Source: Inia geoffrensis (taxonomy: Eukaryota > Chordata > Mammalia > Artiodactyla > Iniidae). Taken from it: a stretch of 64,000 nt of DNA. The notes below the pieces were generated by a model, which saw only the letters and a list, made by a program, of their open reading frames with translations, was not told the origin of the DNA and searched no databases. Both the position numbers and the translations under genes were made by a program. Location of the stretch: the NCBI GenBank assembly GCA_036417435.1, contig CM070906.1:43041396-43105395 (forward strand), read 5' to 3'. Shown here piece after piece: positions 11,509 through 22,973 of the stretch (the stretch's first letter is position 1; each line of letters begins with the position of its first letter).

Positions 11509-13010
11509 TTTTTTTAATTGAAATATAGCTGATTTACAATGTTTTGTTGATTTCTGCTGTACAGCAAAGTGATTCAGATATATATACACATTTTATTGAA
11601 TATTCTTTTCCATTGTGGTTTATCTCAGGATATTGAATATAGTTCCATGTGCTATACAGCAAGACCTTGTTTTTTATCCATTCTATATGTAAAACTTTGC
11701 ATCTACTAACCCCAAACTCCCAGTCCATGTCTCCCCACTTCCCATCCCCCTTGGAAACTACAACTCTGTTCTCTATGTCAGTGAGTCTGTTTCTGTTTCA
11801 TAGCTACATTCATTTGTGAAATATTTTAAATTTCACATATAAGTGATAGCATATGGTATTTGTCTTCCTCTTTCTGACTTACCCACTTAGTATGATAACC
11901 TCTAATTGCATCCATGTTGCTGCAAATGGCATTATTTTGTTCTTTTTTATGGCTGAGTAATATTCCATTGTATATATGTACACATCTTATTTATCCATTC
12001 ATTTGTTGATGGACATTTAGGCTGTTTCCATGTCTTGGCTATTGTGAATAGTGCTGCTATGAACACAGGGGTGCATGTATGTTTTTGAATTATGTTTTTG
12101 TCCAGATATATGCTCACGAGTGGGAATGCTGGATCATATAGTAATTCTATTTTTAGTTTTTTGAGGGACCACCATACTATTTTCCATAGCGGCTGCACCA
12201 ACTTACATTCCCACTGACAGTGGAGGGTTCCCTTTTCTCCATATCCTCTCCAGTGTTTGTTATTTGTAGACTTCTTAATGATGGCCATTCTGACTTGTGT
12301 GAGGTGGTACCTCACTGTAGTTTTGATTTGCATTTCTCTAATAATTAGTGATGCTGAGAGCATCTTTTCATGTGTCTGTTGGTCATCTGTATGTCTTCTT
12401 TGGGGAAATGTCTAGGTCTTCTGCCCATTTTTCAATTGGGTTGATTTTTTGTTGTTGAGTTGTATGAGCTGTTTGTTTGTATATTTTGGAAATTAAGCCC
12501 TTGTCGTTTGCATCGTTTGCAAATATTTTCTCCCATTCCTTAGGGTTTTTTTGTTTTGTTTATGGTTTCCTTTGCTGTGCGAAAGCTTGTAAATTTGATT
12601 AGGTCCCAGTTGTTTATTTTTGTTTTTATTTCTATTGCCTTGGGAGACTGACCTAAGAAAACATTGGTATGATTTATGTCAGAGAATGTTTTGAGTATGA
12701 TCTCTTCTAGGAGTTTTAGGGTGTCATGTCTTATGTTTAAGTCTTTAAGCCATGTTGAGTTTATTTTTGTGCATGGTGTGAGGGTATGTTCTAATTTCAC
12801 TGATTTACATGCGGCTGTCCAACTTTCCAGGCACCACTTGCTGAAGACACTGTCTTTTTCTCCATGTAAATTCTTGTCTCCTTTGTTGAAGAGTAATTGA
12901 CCGTAGGTGTGTGGGTTTATTTCTGGGCTCTTTATTCTGTTCCGTTGATCCATATGTCTGTGTTTGTGCCAGCACAACACTGTTTTGATTACTGAAGCTT
13001 TGTAGTATTG
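11509..13010 (-). mobile_element. 5'-truncated L1 on the minus strand
   Basis: From the right (5') end this contains the C-terminal part of ORF2, then the 3' UTR ('agcaaagtgattcag' region in reverse complement), and a short T-run that is its A-tail next to the left duplication. A perfect 18-bp target-site duplication proves a complete insertion event of about 1.5 kb. It is the same general L1 type as the copies at 26-32 kb and 49-51 kb. Confidence 0.95.
11947..12980 (-). pseudogene. L1 ORF2 C-terminal remnant
   Basis: Two open fragments remain. The upstream one (12540-12980) carries '[20 protein letters not shown]'-type ORF2 sequence beyond the reverse transcriptase domain. The downstream one (11947-12363) carries '[20 protein letters not shown]' and the '[12 protein letters not shown]' region near the ORF2 C-terminus. 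The endonuclease and reverse transcriptase catalytic domains are absent because of 5' truncation. Frameshifts and stops separate the fragments. It cannot encode an active protein. Confidence 0.9.
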
Positions 13011-13028
13011 TACAGACTTAGAATTTTA
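13011..13028. repeat. Right target-site duplication of the 11.5-13.0 kb L1
   Basis: Identical to 11491-11508 over 18 bp. Confidence 0.95.
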
Positions 13029-13959
13029 GTAAGAACTTAGCATTCAAAACCAAACAGGTTGGCTATATGTAGGAAAGACAGATCTTTCCAGATGTTCACC
13101 TTTGCAAACAATAAGTTCTATATTTGCTTCAAATAGCAAATTTCATTAGCTGATGTTCAAGCTGCTTCCATGACTTGGTCACACATTGAGGACTCTGGTG
13201 TAGGTATGATGCTTTGGCTCTGTTTCAAAAATTAACATCTGGACATTTGTGTCTGTGATTGATTGTCATAAAATTTAAAGATGTATATCTCAAGATTTGC
13301 AAATATTAGAATATGGAAATATATATTTTACAGTGTGTTCTCTGAACAATTGAAGTCTGTAGTATATGTCAGATTATTACTGACTTCTGGCAGGGATGGT
13401 TATGTCTTAATGCAAGGGAAGTTTGCCTAATGCTTGGGCTTTTATGCATGTATTTTCCAAGCAACTGGCACAGGTTAGGATACTTGCTGACAGAACAACT
13501 GGAATCAAGGGAATCAATCAGTTACAGGTGAAATGATCCTGGAATCCTGAAGAGTTTATTCTATAAAGGAGAAACTGAAAAGAATAATCATCATGATTGT
13601 CATCAAGGTGGTTTGTTATCTCTTCTTCTTGTCTATACATAACTTGCCAGTGGATTTTGTCTTTGGATCACTGAGTTACCTCTCTTTGCAGCTACACACC
13701 CATTAGGGAAAATTCTTGTAATACTGAGGACTTTTGAAATAAGCCAGGATTGAAAGGAAGAGAGTTAGCTAGTATATGGCTAAAACTCACCAAAGTAAAA
13801 CAGAGACCATAGCATTTAGGCCTTGCTTAATTTTGCCCATGGAGGATTAAAAAAGTAGGAATGCTTTAAGACATTATGTCAACATCAAGTGAAAAGCAGA
13901 AATGTGAGGTGTCAGAGGAGTCATAAAGACATTGATGCAGGATGTTTACTCTTTTGTCA
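13029..13959. other. Unassigned sequence
   Basis: Nothing recognisable was found as gene, repeat or RNA. Confidence 0.45.
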
Positions 13960-14420
13960 CCTTCTTTCCTTGGCGATCTCATGCAGTCCCAAGGCTCTCA
14001 ATGCTTTTGATGTTCCTTTAACTCCCTGGCATGATGCTCCAGGCTGTGTAAGTTGGATATTTAAAATGCACCTCAAATTTAGCATGTTCAAAACTGCACT
14101 GTTTCTTCCTTCACTCCTGTCACCAGCTCTATGTTACTCCTTCTTCCTCTAGTTTTTATGGTCGTAGTAAATTGCACCATCAGGAACACACTGTTCAAGC
14201 CAGAATATTACAGTCATCCTGGATCCTTCTCTCTTCCTCAAGTCTGACAACAATATTTGTCCTATTTCTAATTCATTCTCTTTACTTCACTGAGACCAGC
14301 ATACGTGACTATAATAAAATCCCACTAACCTCCTAACTAACTTTCTCCCTTGCTTCTCTTGTCTTTTCTCTACACAATAGCCAGAGTTATCTTAAACGTA
14401 AAACCAAAAGAAATAAAAAA
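13960..14420 (+). mobile_element. L2 LINE relic
   Basis: Pyrimidine-rich text such as 'tcatcctggatccttctctcttcctca', 'cctcctaactaactttctccc' and 'cacaatagccagagttatctt' follows the L2 region that reads 'cctcctaactggtctccctgc ... cacacagcagccagagtgatc'. The sequence is old and diverged, with no intact frame. The L2 fragment at 14920-15130 may be its continuation. Confidence 0.65.
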
Positions 14421-14472
14421 TAAAAAAGCCAACAAAACAAAGTTTAATTATGCCACTGTCTTGCTAAAATTA

Positions 14473-14528
14473 ATTTTCTTATTTCAGTTAGATATTTTAA
14501 AAATCCTTATTTTCTTATTTCAGTTAGA
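14473..14528 (+). repeat. 20-bp direct repeat with splice-acceptor-like sequence
   Basis: 'attttcttatttcagttaga' occurs perfectly at 14473-14492 and 14509-14528 with a 16-bp spacer. Each copy resembles a 3' splice site (pyrimidine tract followed by CAG). No exon was recognised beside it. Confidence 0.85.
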
Positions 14529-14919
14529 ATTAGATTAATTGTTGATAAATGTTAAGCAACCAGCTCTCTGGGGAATGAAAAAAAAAAAAATCTCTGTTTT
14601 ATAGTGATTAGCTTAATGATGTCCTTTGTTTCAAAACTCCCACCAGTTTCAAGCTAGCATCGTCATGTGATATCACTGAATGTGGAGCTGGAAAGAGGTG
14701 TGCAGTAACACTCCATTGCATTGCGTGTCCACCATATAGATACAATAGTTGTAAAATGTCTATTGTGATAATATAAAACTATAGCAAAATAATTTAGAAA
14801 GTGGCGAGCTTTGATTGCCTTTGTTTCCAAAATGATTCATTTAGTTGTAAATTCAAATAATTTAACCTTGAGTGTGGATGATGTTTAAAAACAGGCTCAC
14901 AATACTCATGAAAATTTAG
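14529..14919. other. Unassigned sequence with a 12-A run
   Basis: A poly-A tract lies at about 14578-14590. The sequence on either side was not assigned to a retroelement. Confidence 0.45.
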
Positions 14920-15130
14920 TGATCAGCTCTCAGAAACCCGTTTGAGCAGCTCTATCAATCACCCCACTGAACAAAATCCAAGACCTTCTCTCTGCCTAAC
15001 AAAGTCCTTCATCATCTGGTTGCTACTTCACTCTCTATGATCATCTCAAGTCTTTGAGTCCCTCTTTTCCAACTCAGTTGATTTCCTTTCTGGGGCTGGA
15101 GCACAGCAAATCTTAGTCTTCTCAGAAATT
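14920..15130 (+). mobile_element. L2 LINE relic, continuation
   Basis: 'ctgaacaaaatccaagacct', 'catcatctggttgctacttc' and 'tttctggggctggagcac' parallel the L2 stretch 'aaaatccaaactcc ... catgatctggcccctgcc'. It has the same orientation as the fragment at 13960-14420. Confidence 0.55.
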
Positions 15131-15529
15131 TTGTATCCAAAGTGATTTGGGTGGTTGTGTTTCTGTTGAAACTGAAAAGAGCTTGGGGAAATGATTATCT
15201 CAAACTTGGGATACTTCATGCACCAAATGCATGAAATTACAAATCCACATATTTTTATTTCATCGTAAGAAACTCAACAATCCCCGAATTCACAAAGCAT
15301 TACAAATATCTGACAACAAGGCGATCGACTTTATTTCCATCATCTGAATATATTTCATCTGAGTCTTATTAAATAATATTGACTTCAGTTATTTCCTACC
15401 ATCTTCTCAGGTCCTTTATATAACTTAATTCTCCTCTTGCTTTTTGATTATTTTGTGGTAAATGTCTGAAATTTTCATTTGGATTAAGGAATTTTTTGAC
15501 TTTTTTACAGTAGGAAATCTATCCACTGT
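15131..15529. other. Unassigned sequence
   Basis: No supported feature was seen in this interval. Confidence 0.45.
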
Positions 15530-15725
15530 AGAAAATATTAGGCTGTACTGCTGCCACTCCCACCCTGGGGGATGGCTGCAGTCAGTGACTGGTCTCCACT
15601 GAGGGACAAAGGCCCTGTCACCTTGTCTCAATTTGGGGGCCATCCTAACTAGATCGCCTGAGGAATTTGTTGCAACTGCATTACAGTTCGGCTAATCCCT
15701 TTGTCTGATTTTGACTCTTCCCAGG
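15530..15725. repeat. GC-richer block, possible LTR or transposon fragment
   Basis: The block 'ctgctgccactcccaccc' to 'gaacttgacctaagaaat' is richer in GC than its surroundings and reads like a fragment of a dispersed repeat. I cannot name the family. There is no intact frame. Confidence 0.3.
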
Positions 15726-16184
15726 GAACTTGACCTAAGAAATAGGTAGAATGGACACTAGTTTCCTTTACCAACACTCTACAACGAAAACTAAGTAGGT
15801 TGATGTGGATAATTTAGCAAAACCCTATCTGCCTGTACACTCCCCTTTCCAGCAACCTCCCACCAACACACTTCTTCAAGAATAATTGTTTTACTAGTAT
15901 ATACCACTCTCTATTTGCCAAACTCAGCAATTCCATGATCACGGTCCAGGAAGGTTCAAAGCAAATCCTGCTTTTATCCTACACTTAGCATCTTACCAGC
16001 ACTTCTGCTTCTTCTCCTAACCACATAGCGTGGATGGAAACTCTAGCTGGGAATTCCTGAGATACCTTTAATCTGCTAGGTGTTTATTATTCTGTATTTA
16101 ATACCTCTCTTTTGTCTCACTCTGGCCCTCTCAGCTCTTTTAGAATCCCCCGCTATATATTAACTGCTTATCTTAAATGAACCA
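15726..16184. other. Unassigned sequence
   Basis: No gene or clear repeat was recognised. Confidence 0.45.
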
Positions 16185-16300
16185 TTACCTTCTTCATAAG
16201 ATAATTATAAATTTAAATGAGATGATTAGATAAAGCACCAGGCAAAATTGATCTGGTACATATTAGGTGTTCAACAAGGGTATTTTATTATCAGTTAGGA
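16185..16300 (+). mobile_element. MIR 3' part
   Basis: 'aaatttaaatgagatgatta', 'aaagcaccaggcaaaa' and 'tacatattaggtgttcaaca' match the MIR tail (attaaatgag ... aaagcgcttag ... acatagtaggcgctcaata). Confidence 0.6.
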
Positions 16301-17930
16301 ACTATACCTTGGTCACGTAACTTCATCTATAAGAGGCTCATAATTCAGCAACCAAAGTCTGACAGTAAAGTAATAATCCTGGGAGTCTAAGAAACACTCA
16401 AATGCATGCAACCTAAAGTAGAAACAAGATTCAAACTTGTCTTGCTAACTCCAAATCTTGCTCTGTTTTCAATAATCTTTACATCCACTTATATTAAGAG
16501 TAATAATCATAATTTTTAAAAGTATATAAAATCACAAAAACTTACATAAACATCAGTAATTGAGTCAGTATCTGTGTACTAATCACACTTCTATTATAGG
16601 GAAAGGTAACGTTGTATAGGCCACAGTGACAGCCCTCATGTTTTAGACTGTAAAAACATATGAGTTTCAAAAGTTGTAAATATCTAGCACATAAAACATA
16701 AATTATTAAACAAAATTAATCCTGTCTTTGAATTTCTAATCACCAATTTGGTAACTTCTTTTATCAAATTTTAGTTTAGCATGCTTCAAAAATCTTGGCA
16801 ACTACAATGTGACATGGATGCATTTAAAACATTATCTTTTTGGATTTAAAAATGAAACAAGTGTAAATATTCAATATAACTTTGAGCGGCTTTTATGTCA
16901 TCGTTACCATCCAAGTATGTACATAATAAAAAATTAGAAATCATGCTGAGATGCAATACACAGAATATGTGTTGAGAGAATTAAATATGGCAGAATATTA
17001 ACAAACCAAGGACAAACGTATTTCAGTTCCAAAAGGACCGTGAAGGTCAGTGAGTTCAGAACTCCTCCCTTTTCAGTGATTTTGTAACCAAAAGGGCATA
17101 ATCTATTTGTTTTCAATTTTATTAAGTAAATTGTCCTTTTGCTGTGTCTTCCCCTGCTCCCTCCCAACGATGGTTACAAAAATAACTATCCTAATTAGAA
17201 CCAAATAATAATAACAAAGTATTACATTTATGAGGCATTTAATATTAGAGGGACAGGTAAAATTAAAAACAAATGCTTATGAGCTAATGAGCTTATTATG
17301 TAGGCACTATATTCTTTGATTTTTCCAACAAAAGTGAAAGGAACTGCTATCAGATTATTTATTTGTCTTGTTTCCTCCTTTTTCCAGACATTCACCTAGT
17401 CCACATTTTCCAATCTCTTATAGTTAGGATTAGTCATATAGTCTACTGAGTAGTGGCTCTCTACTAGGTTTGCCTTATAAACACCTCATACGCTGACTCT
17501 CATGTTACTTTTTCTTGGAAGTTTTATACATTAAACAACCTTGAGAGAACTATATATTAAAAATAGTGAAGCCCCAAGATGGAAAGAATCAAGATCTGTC
17601 AATCTTAGCAGAGGATAATGTTAACTCCCCACTGTTTTAAGTTTGATACTATGTGGAAAACTAATTTCTATTCTATTTATTAAGCCTCTGAAATTTGGGG
17701 ACTTGACTTAATTATTATAGCAGCTAGCGTTACCCTAATAATACTCTCATTCTCATTTTAACAATTATGGAACTTGATCACAGATAATTTTCTTGCCTTG
17801 GTAGATTCTACCAGATTTTCTCCTTGGACTAAGGAGTAAGAAAATATCCTTCTTTTCTCTTCCATTCACCATTCTAGATAAAATGGGGCATTAACTAACT
17901 TACTTTCTGTAGGCCTATACACTTTAAGCT
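16301..17930. other. Unique AT-rich sequence
   Basis: About 1.6 kb without recognised genes or repeats. The open frames are under 80 codons and show no domain signature. Confidence 0.45.
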
Positions 17931-17933
17931 TCT

Positions 17934-17975
17934 GTGTGTGTATGTTTGTGTGTCTGTGTGTGTGTGTGTGTGTAT
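17934..17975 (+). repeat. (TG)n microsatellite
   Basis: An interrupted GT/TG dinucleotide run of about 40 bp, with the longest pure part at about 17957-17974. Confidence 0.85.
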
Positions 17976-19954
17976 TGAGTCACTGTGTGGTTATTTATTT
18001 TTATTTATTTTGGTCAGTGGAGATGTACATAGCTTATAAGTCAGTTATTTTCTGCATCCCATTATTTTTGCTTAATTTTCACTTGTGTCTTTGATTTTAT
18101 TATTTCAGTGCTGGTCCACTTTGTATGTTTTGCTCTCTTACTGCTATCAGCAGTCTCTCTGATTATGTACAGTTTTATTTTCTTCCACATCCTGATTTTT
18201 TTGTCTGCCATTTTCAATTCTCTTTAACGGTCTCCAGTGGCCATTGCTCACAGTTTATGAAGTTTTTATGACTGGAAAGAATTAAGAGGTTTAAAACCAT
18301 TCTCAGGATAGGTTTTATAGTTGGGATTCTGGTAATGAAGGGACAAAGAACAAATAAAGAAATAGGATAACTGTCTACAGAGGCTGATAATTTTATTTCT
18401 CATTGACTGATGATAGACTAATAGATTGAAAACAATTGTATAAGGTATATAGAAGGAAATGACTTCATAAAATCATGTAACTTGACAATAATTTAGAATG
18501 GAGGTATAATAAAGCCACACATCCTCGATTTCCTTATTTATAAACTTTGTTCCATCAGTGTTTTTCTCTATCCACTATTCCATCAGTGGCATAGCTACTT
18601 CCTGAGTTAGAAAACCATAATGGATCTCTATATCATACAGAGTTTGGAGGACTTATTCATTTTTCCCTGCAAAAGTTAAAGTGCAAAACTTTCAGCCCAT
18701 CAATCCTTTAGCAAGCTGTCCAAGGTGACATTTCATTAGCACATTTTGTCAGTGGATAAATCGTACAGCATGCTCTGAAGGGAAGGTGGAAAACATCTAG
18801 TCCTTTTTCATTAGATCCATCTGAACTTGAACCACTGGAGATTACATAACAAAAAGCATGTGAGACAGAAGCAGCGCTATCCTATCTGTAAACTGCATTA
18901 ATCATTCATCCCCTTCAGAGTGTCTTAAGTCAGTGCCATGTCTCTGGTTAGGCCCCAAACTGGCTATTCAATTTTGAGCCGCATGACAGATACATTTCAA
19001 GGAAAATCAGAAACATAACGACTCCTGCCAGGCTTGATAAAGTCCTCATTCATCAATTGAGAGGTTCCAATAAGCTCAGATGGATATGGAAAAATAAGGA
19101 AACTTGCGTGATAACACTTGATGATTTTCTCTCTTCTTTCTCGGTTTGCTGAATTCCTGGGAATAAGGATTACAAAGGCTTACTGAAAAACCTGGATTCA
19201 GAAGGATGTCCTACCATCTGAAGCAAGAGGGTTCCTTTCATATTCTGCCTAGATCAGGCTCTATCCAGAAGCAATGGATAAGGAAAAGTTTTATGGGCAA
19301 CTTCATAATTCTCAGTGGTTTTAATTCACTTAAAGTTCTCACTCTCTTTTTTTTGTTTCTTGTAAGCATGAAAGTCTGTGGAAATAGGAGTTTACTCTCA
19401 GGATTTCAATTTTGTTGGATCAAATCAGAGTGCTAGGAATATTTCCCAGTTTTAAATAGATATAGGGTCAAAATGTTTCTGAAACATATGCTCAAATATA
19501 AATTTTTGTTCTACAATTCCATCCAGGGAATATTTCAAACCAAGAGTTTTTTGTGTGTATAAAGTGGGGAGAATATGTCTTTATAAAATGTACAGCATTT
19601 TCATTAGGCAAATTATCAAAGTGAATGAAAACTGATTGTAAATGGAAGCTGTACCAGAAAACTAATAAGCATGGTATCTGGTCAACCCCTACGTGTATTG
19701 TGAGAAGTAGCCAGTGCCACTAAAAAATATCCAGTATCACTGAGGTCAGAGTTTTTAGAAGCTAATGCTAATCAATGAGAACTTTGAGAAAAGAAAATAT
19801 AATTTGTATTGCTTGCTTATATGAACCCATAGAGCTAGTCCATCAACAGATATATCCAAGATCTCACTGTGCCAAAGGTAACATTTGGCATTGTGAGACT
19901 GCATCATGATTAAACTTTATTTCAAATTACTTCAAAGTGCTTTGTTTTCAATGA
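17976..19954. other. Mostly unique sequence; complex block at 18660-19130
   Basis: No gene was found. The part from 18660 to 19130 is high-complexity, repeat-free and contains several homeodomain-type ATTA and CATTAATC strings, so it could be a conserved non-coding element. This is an impression only; conservation cannot be seen from one sequence. Confidence 0.35.
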
Positions 19955-20165
19955 ACGAATGGTTTTCAGACTGTGCTCCTAAGAGCGTCACGTAGGTATT
20001 CCTCAGGTGTTTCTAGAGCGAAGAGGGCAGATTGGAGCTTGGGTGGGGTTTGTGGGGAGCCTTCCAACATCAACTGAAACAAACGTACTGCTACATATAG
20101 GACACTTCCTACTAAGGTTTCCTTTGGACAAAAATTCTGCATCTGAGAACCATTAGAAAACCACT
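19955..20165. mobile_element. Probable hAT (Charlie/MER-type) DNA transposon relic
   Basis: The block opens with 'atggttttcagactgtgctcct' and closes with 'tctgagaaccattagaaaaccact', similar to the inverted ends of MER/Charlie elements ('cagtggttctcaa...ttgagaaccactg'). The internal sequence is short and non-coding. The exact family is not resolved. Confidence 0.5.
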
Positions 20166-20564
20166 GTAATAATTAAAATTGAGGATATCTTTTTTCTTTT
20201 ACTGCCACAAGACACAATTTATTTTAAAAACACAAGTAGAAATTTCCATATCTGAATCTAAGCCAACCACTGGCTCAGAAAAGTTGGATGAAATATCTTT
20301 ATTGCATTGATGGAATTACTGAAATTGGTTTGATGATCAGTAGCATAGCCAACATCAACCCATTTATTAAAGTGATTAATCATGGTCTGTTATTAAGTAG
20401 ACTCTCCAAAATTTTTTTTTTTTCCCTCTTGGCATTTTGTCTTATTAAATAGAACTTAAACGAAGTATCTTAATGATCTTTTTTGCTGTGAAAATAAGTA
20501 AAGATTTACTCATGTTGATCTCAGTTAAGTTTCCTGGGGCCTATACCTGACATTTGTTTACTGA
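20166..20564. other. Unassigned AT-rich sequence
   Basis: No recognised feature was seen beyond a short T-run near 20410-20422. Confidence 0.45.
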
Positions 20565-20760
20565 TTTTTACTTTTTATAAAGTGCCTTCATGACAATTTC
20601 ATTTGATTTTTCACAACTGTGAATTTTACATAGTGCCTAGTCAAGCTTTAAAGTCTTACTGCCCAAGTTCATCGGATGGATAAGGTGGCAGAGCTAGAAT
20701 TTGATCTGGACCATCTGCCTCTTAGACCCTGGACTCTCTGTGCATAACCTTCCCACTTCT
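20565..20760 (-). mobile_element. MIR relic
   Basis: 'tttcatttgatttttcacaac', then 'aaggtggcagagctagaatttgatctgg' and 'accctggactctctgtgc' form the reverse-complement order of a MIR (catttaatcctcacaac ... agtggcagagctgggattcgaacc). Confidence 0.65.
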
Positions 20761-21504
20761 AAATGGGTCTAGCTCCAGAAGACTTATATGTGCATATGTT
20801 GTAAATAATGATATTCCATAGCCACATAGCTATGGATTGAAAAGAGCGGGAGAATAGTGGCCAAAATAGAAAGCCTAGGAAGCTTCAGCCATACCCATAC
20901 CCAAACTCTTTTAGTCTACTTTGTGAAGTCGCTCCAAATAATAACAACAACAACATCCTCATATATGGACAATTTACATTTTCTTCATGTCTTGTCTATT
21001 CAAATAGAAATCTCTTTCCTTGACACGCAAGGCAAAAATAGTCCCAAAACAAGATATGCACTAAATATTATAAGAAGTAGACTGGGTTTGGAAATACCTT
21101 GGAATATTTCATGTTTTTAGTCAGACTGCTGCTTTGAATGTTTTAATTTACAGTAGATAGGAATTAATTTGATGAGAACTGCTAGAAAAGAAAAGAATCT
21201 TATGTCACTTGACGGCAGGTTATTTGTACTGATAAGGGTATTTAGGGTTTATTATTATTGTTATTGTTTTGAATAGGTGCATAAATGTCCAGTGGAGTCA
21301 GGTTGGTTAGTGTCAGAGTGAGGGCAGTGTGCTAGTGTTGCCTGAAATTAGATGTCTTGGGTCAGGGCTCAGGTTCTGCTTGCTGTTTTAAACGACTAGG
21401 GTCACTTATAGGTGGTTTTAGGAATGATATTACCACAAGTATTTTTCCCTATTAATAAATAAATTGGTTTTTTGCCTAATTGGTATACCAAAAATAAGCA
21501 CAGT
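20761..21504. other. Unassigned sequence
   Basis: A short ATT/GTT-rich run lies near 21250-21270; otherwise nothing was recognised. Confidence 0.45.
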
Positions 21505-21640
21505 GAGGCAGAAAGACTACTAGACAGGAAATCGGGACCTCCACAACCTGTTCGGTGATAGATTTTAGCCAAGTTTTAATCTTGGGTTGAGCTCTGGGCC
21601 TCACCTTCCTCACTTATGAGTTGTGTGTACTCTATGCATC
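21505..21640 (+). mobile_element. MIR-type relic
   Basis: 'agaaagactactagacaggaaatcgggacct' followed by 'gggcctcaccttcctcactta' follows the MIR/MIR3 order (agcactggacttggagtcag ... gggcctcagtttcctcatct). It is diverged. Confidence 0.5.
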
Positions 21641-22529
21641 TCAGGTGGCTAAAACTTTAAGAGAGTCTACGTAAATAAGCTGAAATCATGAAAAACCACA
21701 AATCCCATATTCCTTCTCTCTACTGTCAATTCACTAAGTTTTCTTTGATTATGCCAGGCTGTTTATGACAAAATCATCACAAGAGAGCATGGACATAAAA
21801 CCTTCCTCTTGCCACACTGCAAAGGTCATCACAAAGCATAAACACCAGAATGAGCAGTAAACTACTTTATAAAGAAATATCCTAAAAAGCCTAGGAGTTA
21901 GTGAGGGGTAGAATTTATGTGTGAACGCCTAAGTTTATTTCCGAAACATCGGATATCACCATTTGCTTTTTTTGCTGGGTACTCCCCCAAATCACAGAGG
22001 TCATCAGTAGAATGGGCTCCCTAAGATGTGGTTTGGGACATCACTGTAATCGTTGAAACAAGCTCAGTGCTAAGATACCAACTTGTCTCTACAGGAAGGT
22101 AATTTTTTTAAAGCTCCTACTCTGAGGAGTGCCTGTTTTATGGCTTGAAGTTAAGTTTGGCTGTTTAAACAGGTGATTTTAATTTAAATAACAAAAAGAT
22201 TAAGAAAGATACTAAACAGAGACTCCCACCCAACCTCCCATTTTTCAGATTGAGATTTAACTGTGCTATAATAGTGCCCATGATAAACCCACTTACTATA
22301 TGACCTAGTAGCAACACAGATGAATGAGGAAAAAGCATTTGATTGAAAAATACAGCTTATTCATTGCTGACACTTCAAACTAAAAGTTGTAAGTTATGGT
22401 ATGTTAGTTAAAACATTTCATTACTTGTAATAAAACCAGTTTTGATTAAGCCAAACAGGCAAATCATTAAAAAGAGGAAATGTTTCATTGAACCCAGGGG
22501 CAGAAATACGTATGAACTCAAGGTGAGAC
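21641..22529. other. Unassigned sequence
   Basis: No supported gene, RNA or repeat was recognised. Confidence 0.45.
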
Positions 22530-22973
22530 TATGTTGATTTACTATGTCAACATACTGGGTCACAGAGTGCCCAGATTAAACATTATGTATAGGTGTGTCT
22601 GAGAGGCCATTTCTGGATGAGATCAGCATTTGAACTGGTGAACACAGTAAAGTGGACAGCAAAGTGAATAAGGGAGGATGTGTCCCATTCCTGCCTGCCT
22701 GCTTGAGATGGGACATCTCATTTTATCTTCTCTTGCCCTTGGACTGAAATTGACACTATCACCTCTCCTGCTTCTCAGGCCTTCAAACTTGGACAGGAAT
22801 TGTACCATCAGCTCTCCTGGGTCTCCAGCTTGCAGATGGTAGATCACAGGACTTCTCAGTCTTCATAATCACGTGAGCCAATTTTTTATAATAAACCTCT
22901 CTCAATAGATAGATGATAGATAGAGATAGATGAGAAATTGGTTCTGTTTCTCTGGAGAACTCTGGCTAAGACA
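22530..22973 (+). mobile_element. MLT2-like ERVL LTR, nearly full length
   Basis: It starts with a decayed 'tgtgatggttaatttatgtcaac' counterpart at 22530. It continues with 'agtgcccagatta', 'tgcttgagatgggacatctca', 'ctcctgggtctccagcttgcag' and 'cataatcacgtgagccaatt', and ends 'tctggagaactctggctaagaca'. A polyadenylation-like AATAAA-type site (ataataaacc) is near 22888. A GATA-type microsatellite (about 22904-22931) sits where MLT2 LTRs usually carry one. There is no internal coding region. Confidence 0.72.
22904..22931 (+). repeat. (GATA)n-like microsatellite within the LTR
   Basis: Repeated 'agat' and 'gatagat' units form a short tetranucleotide run near the LTR 3' end. Confidence 0.8.

Noticed and set aside
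22904..22945. GATA tetranucleotide run as a CRISPR-like or independent satellite array
   Set aside because: The units are 4 bp and lie where MLT2 LTRs typically carry such a run; there are no spacers.
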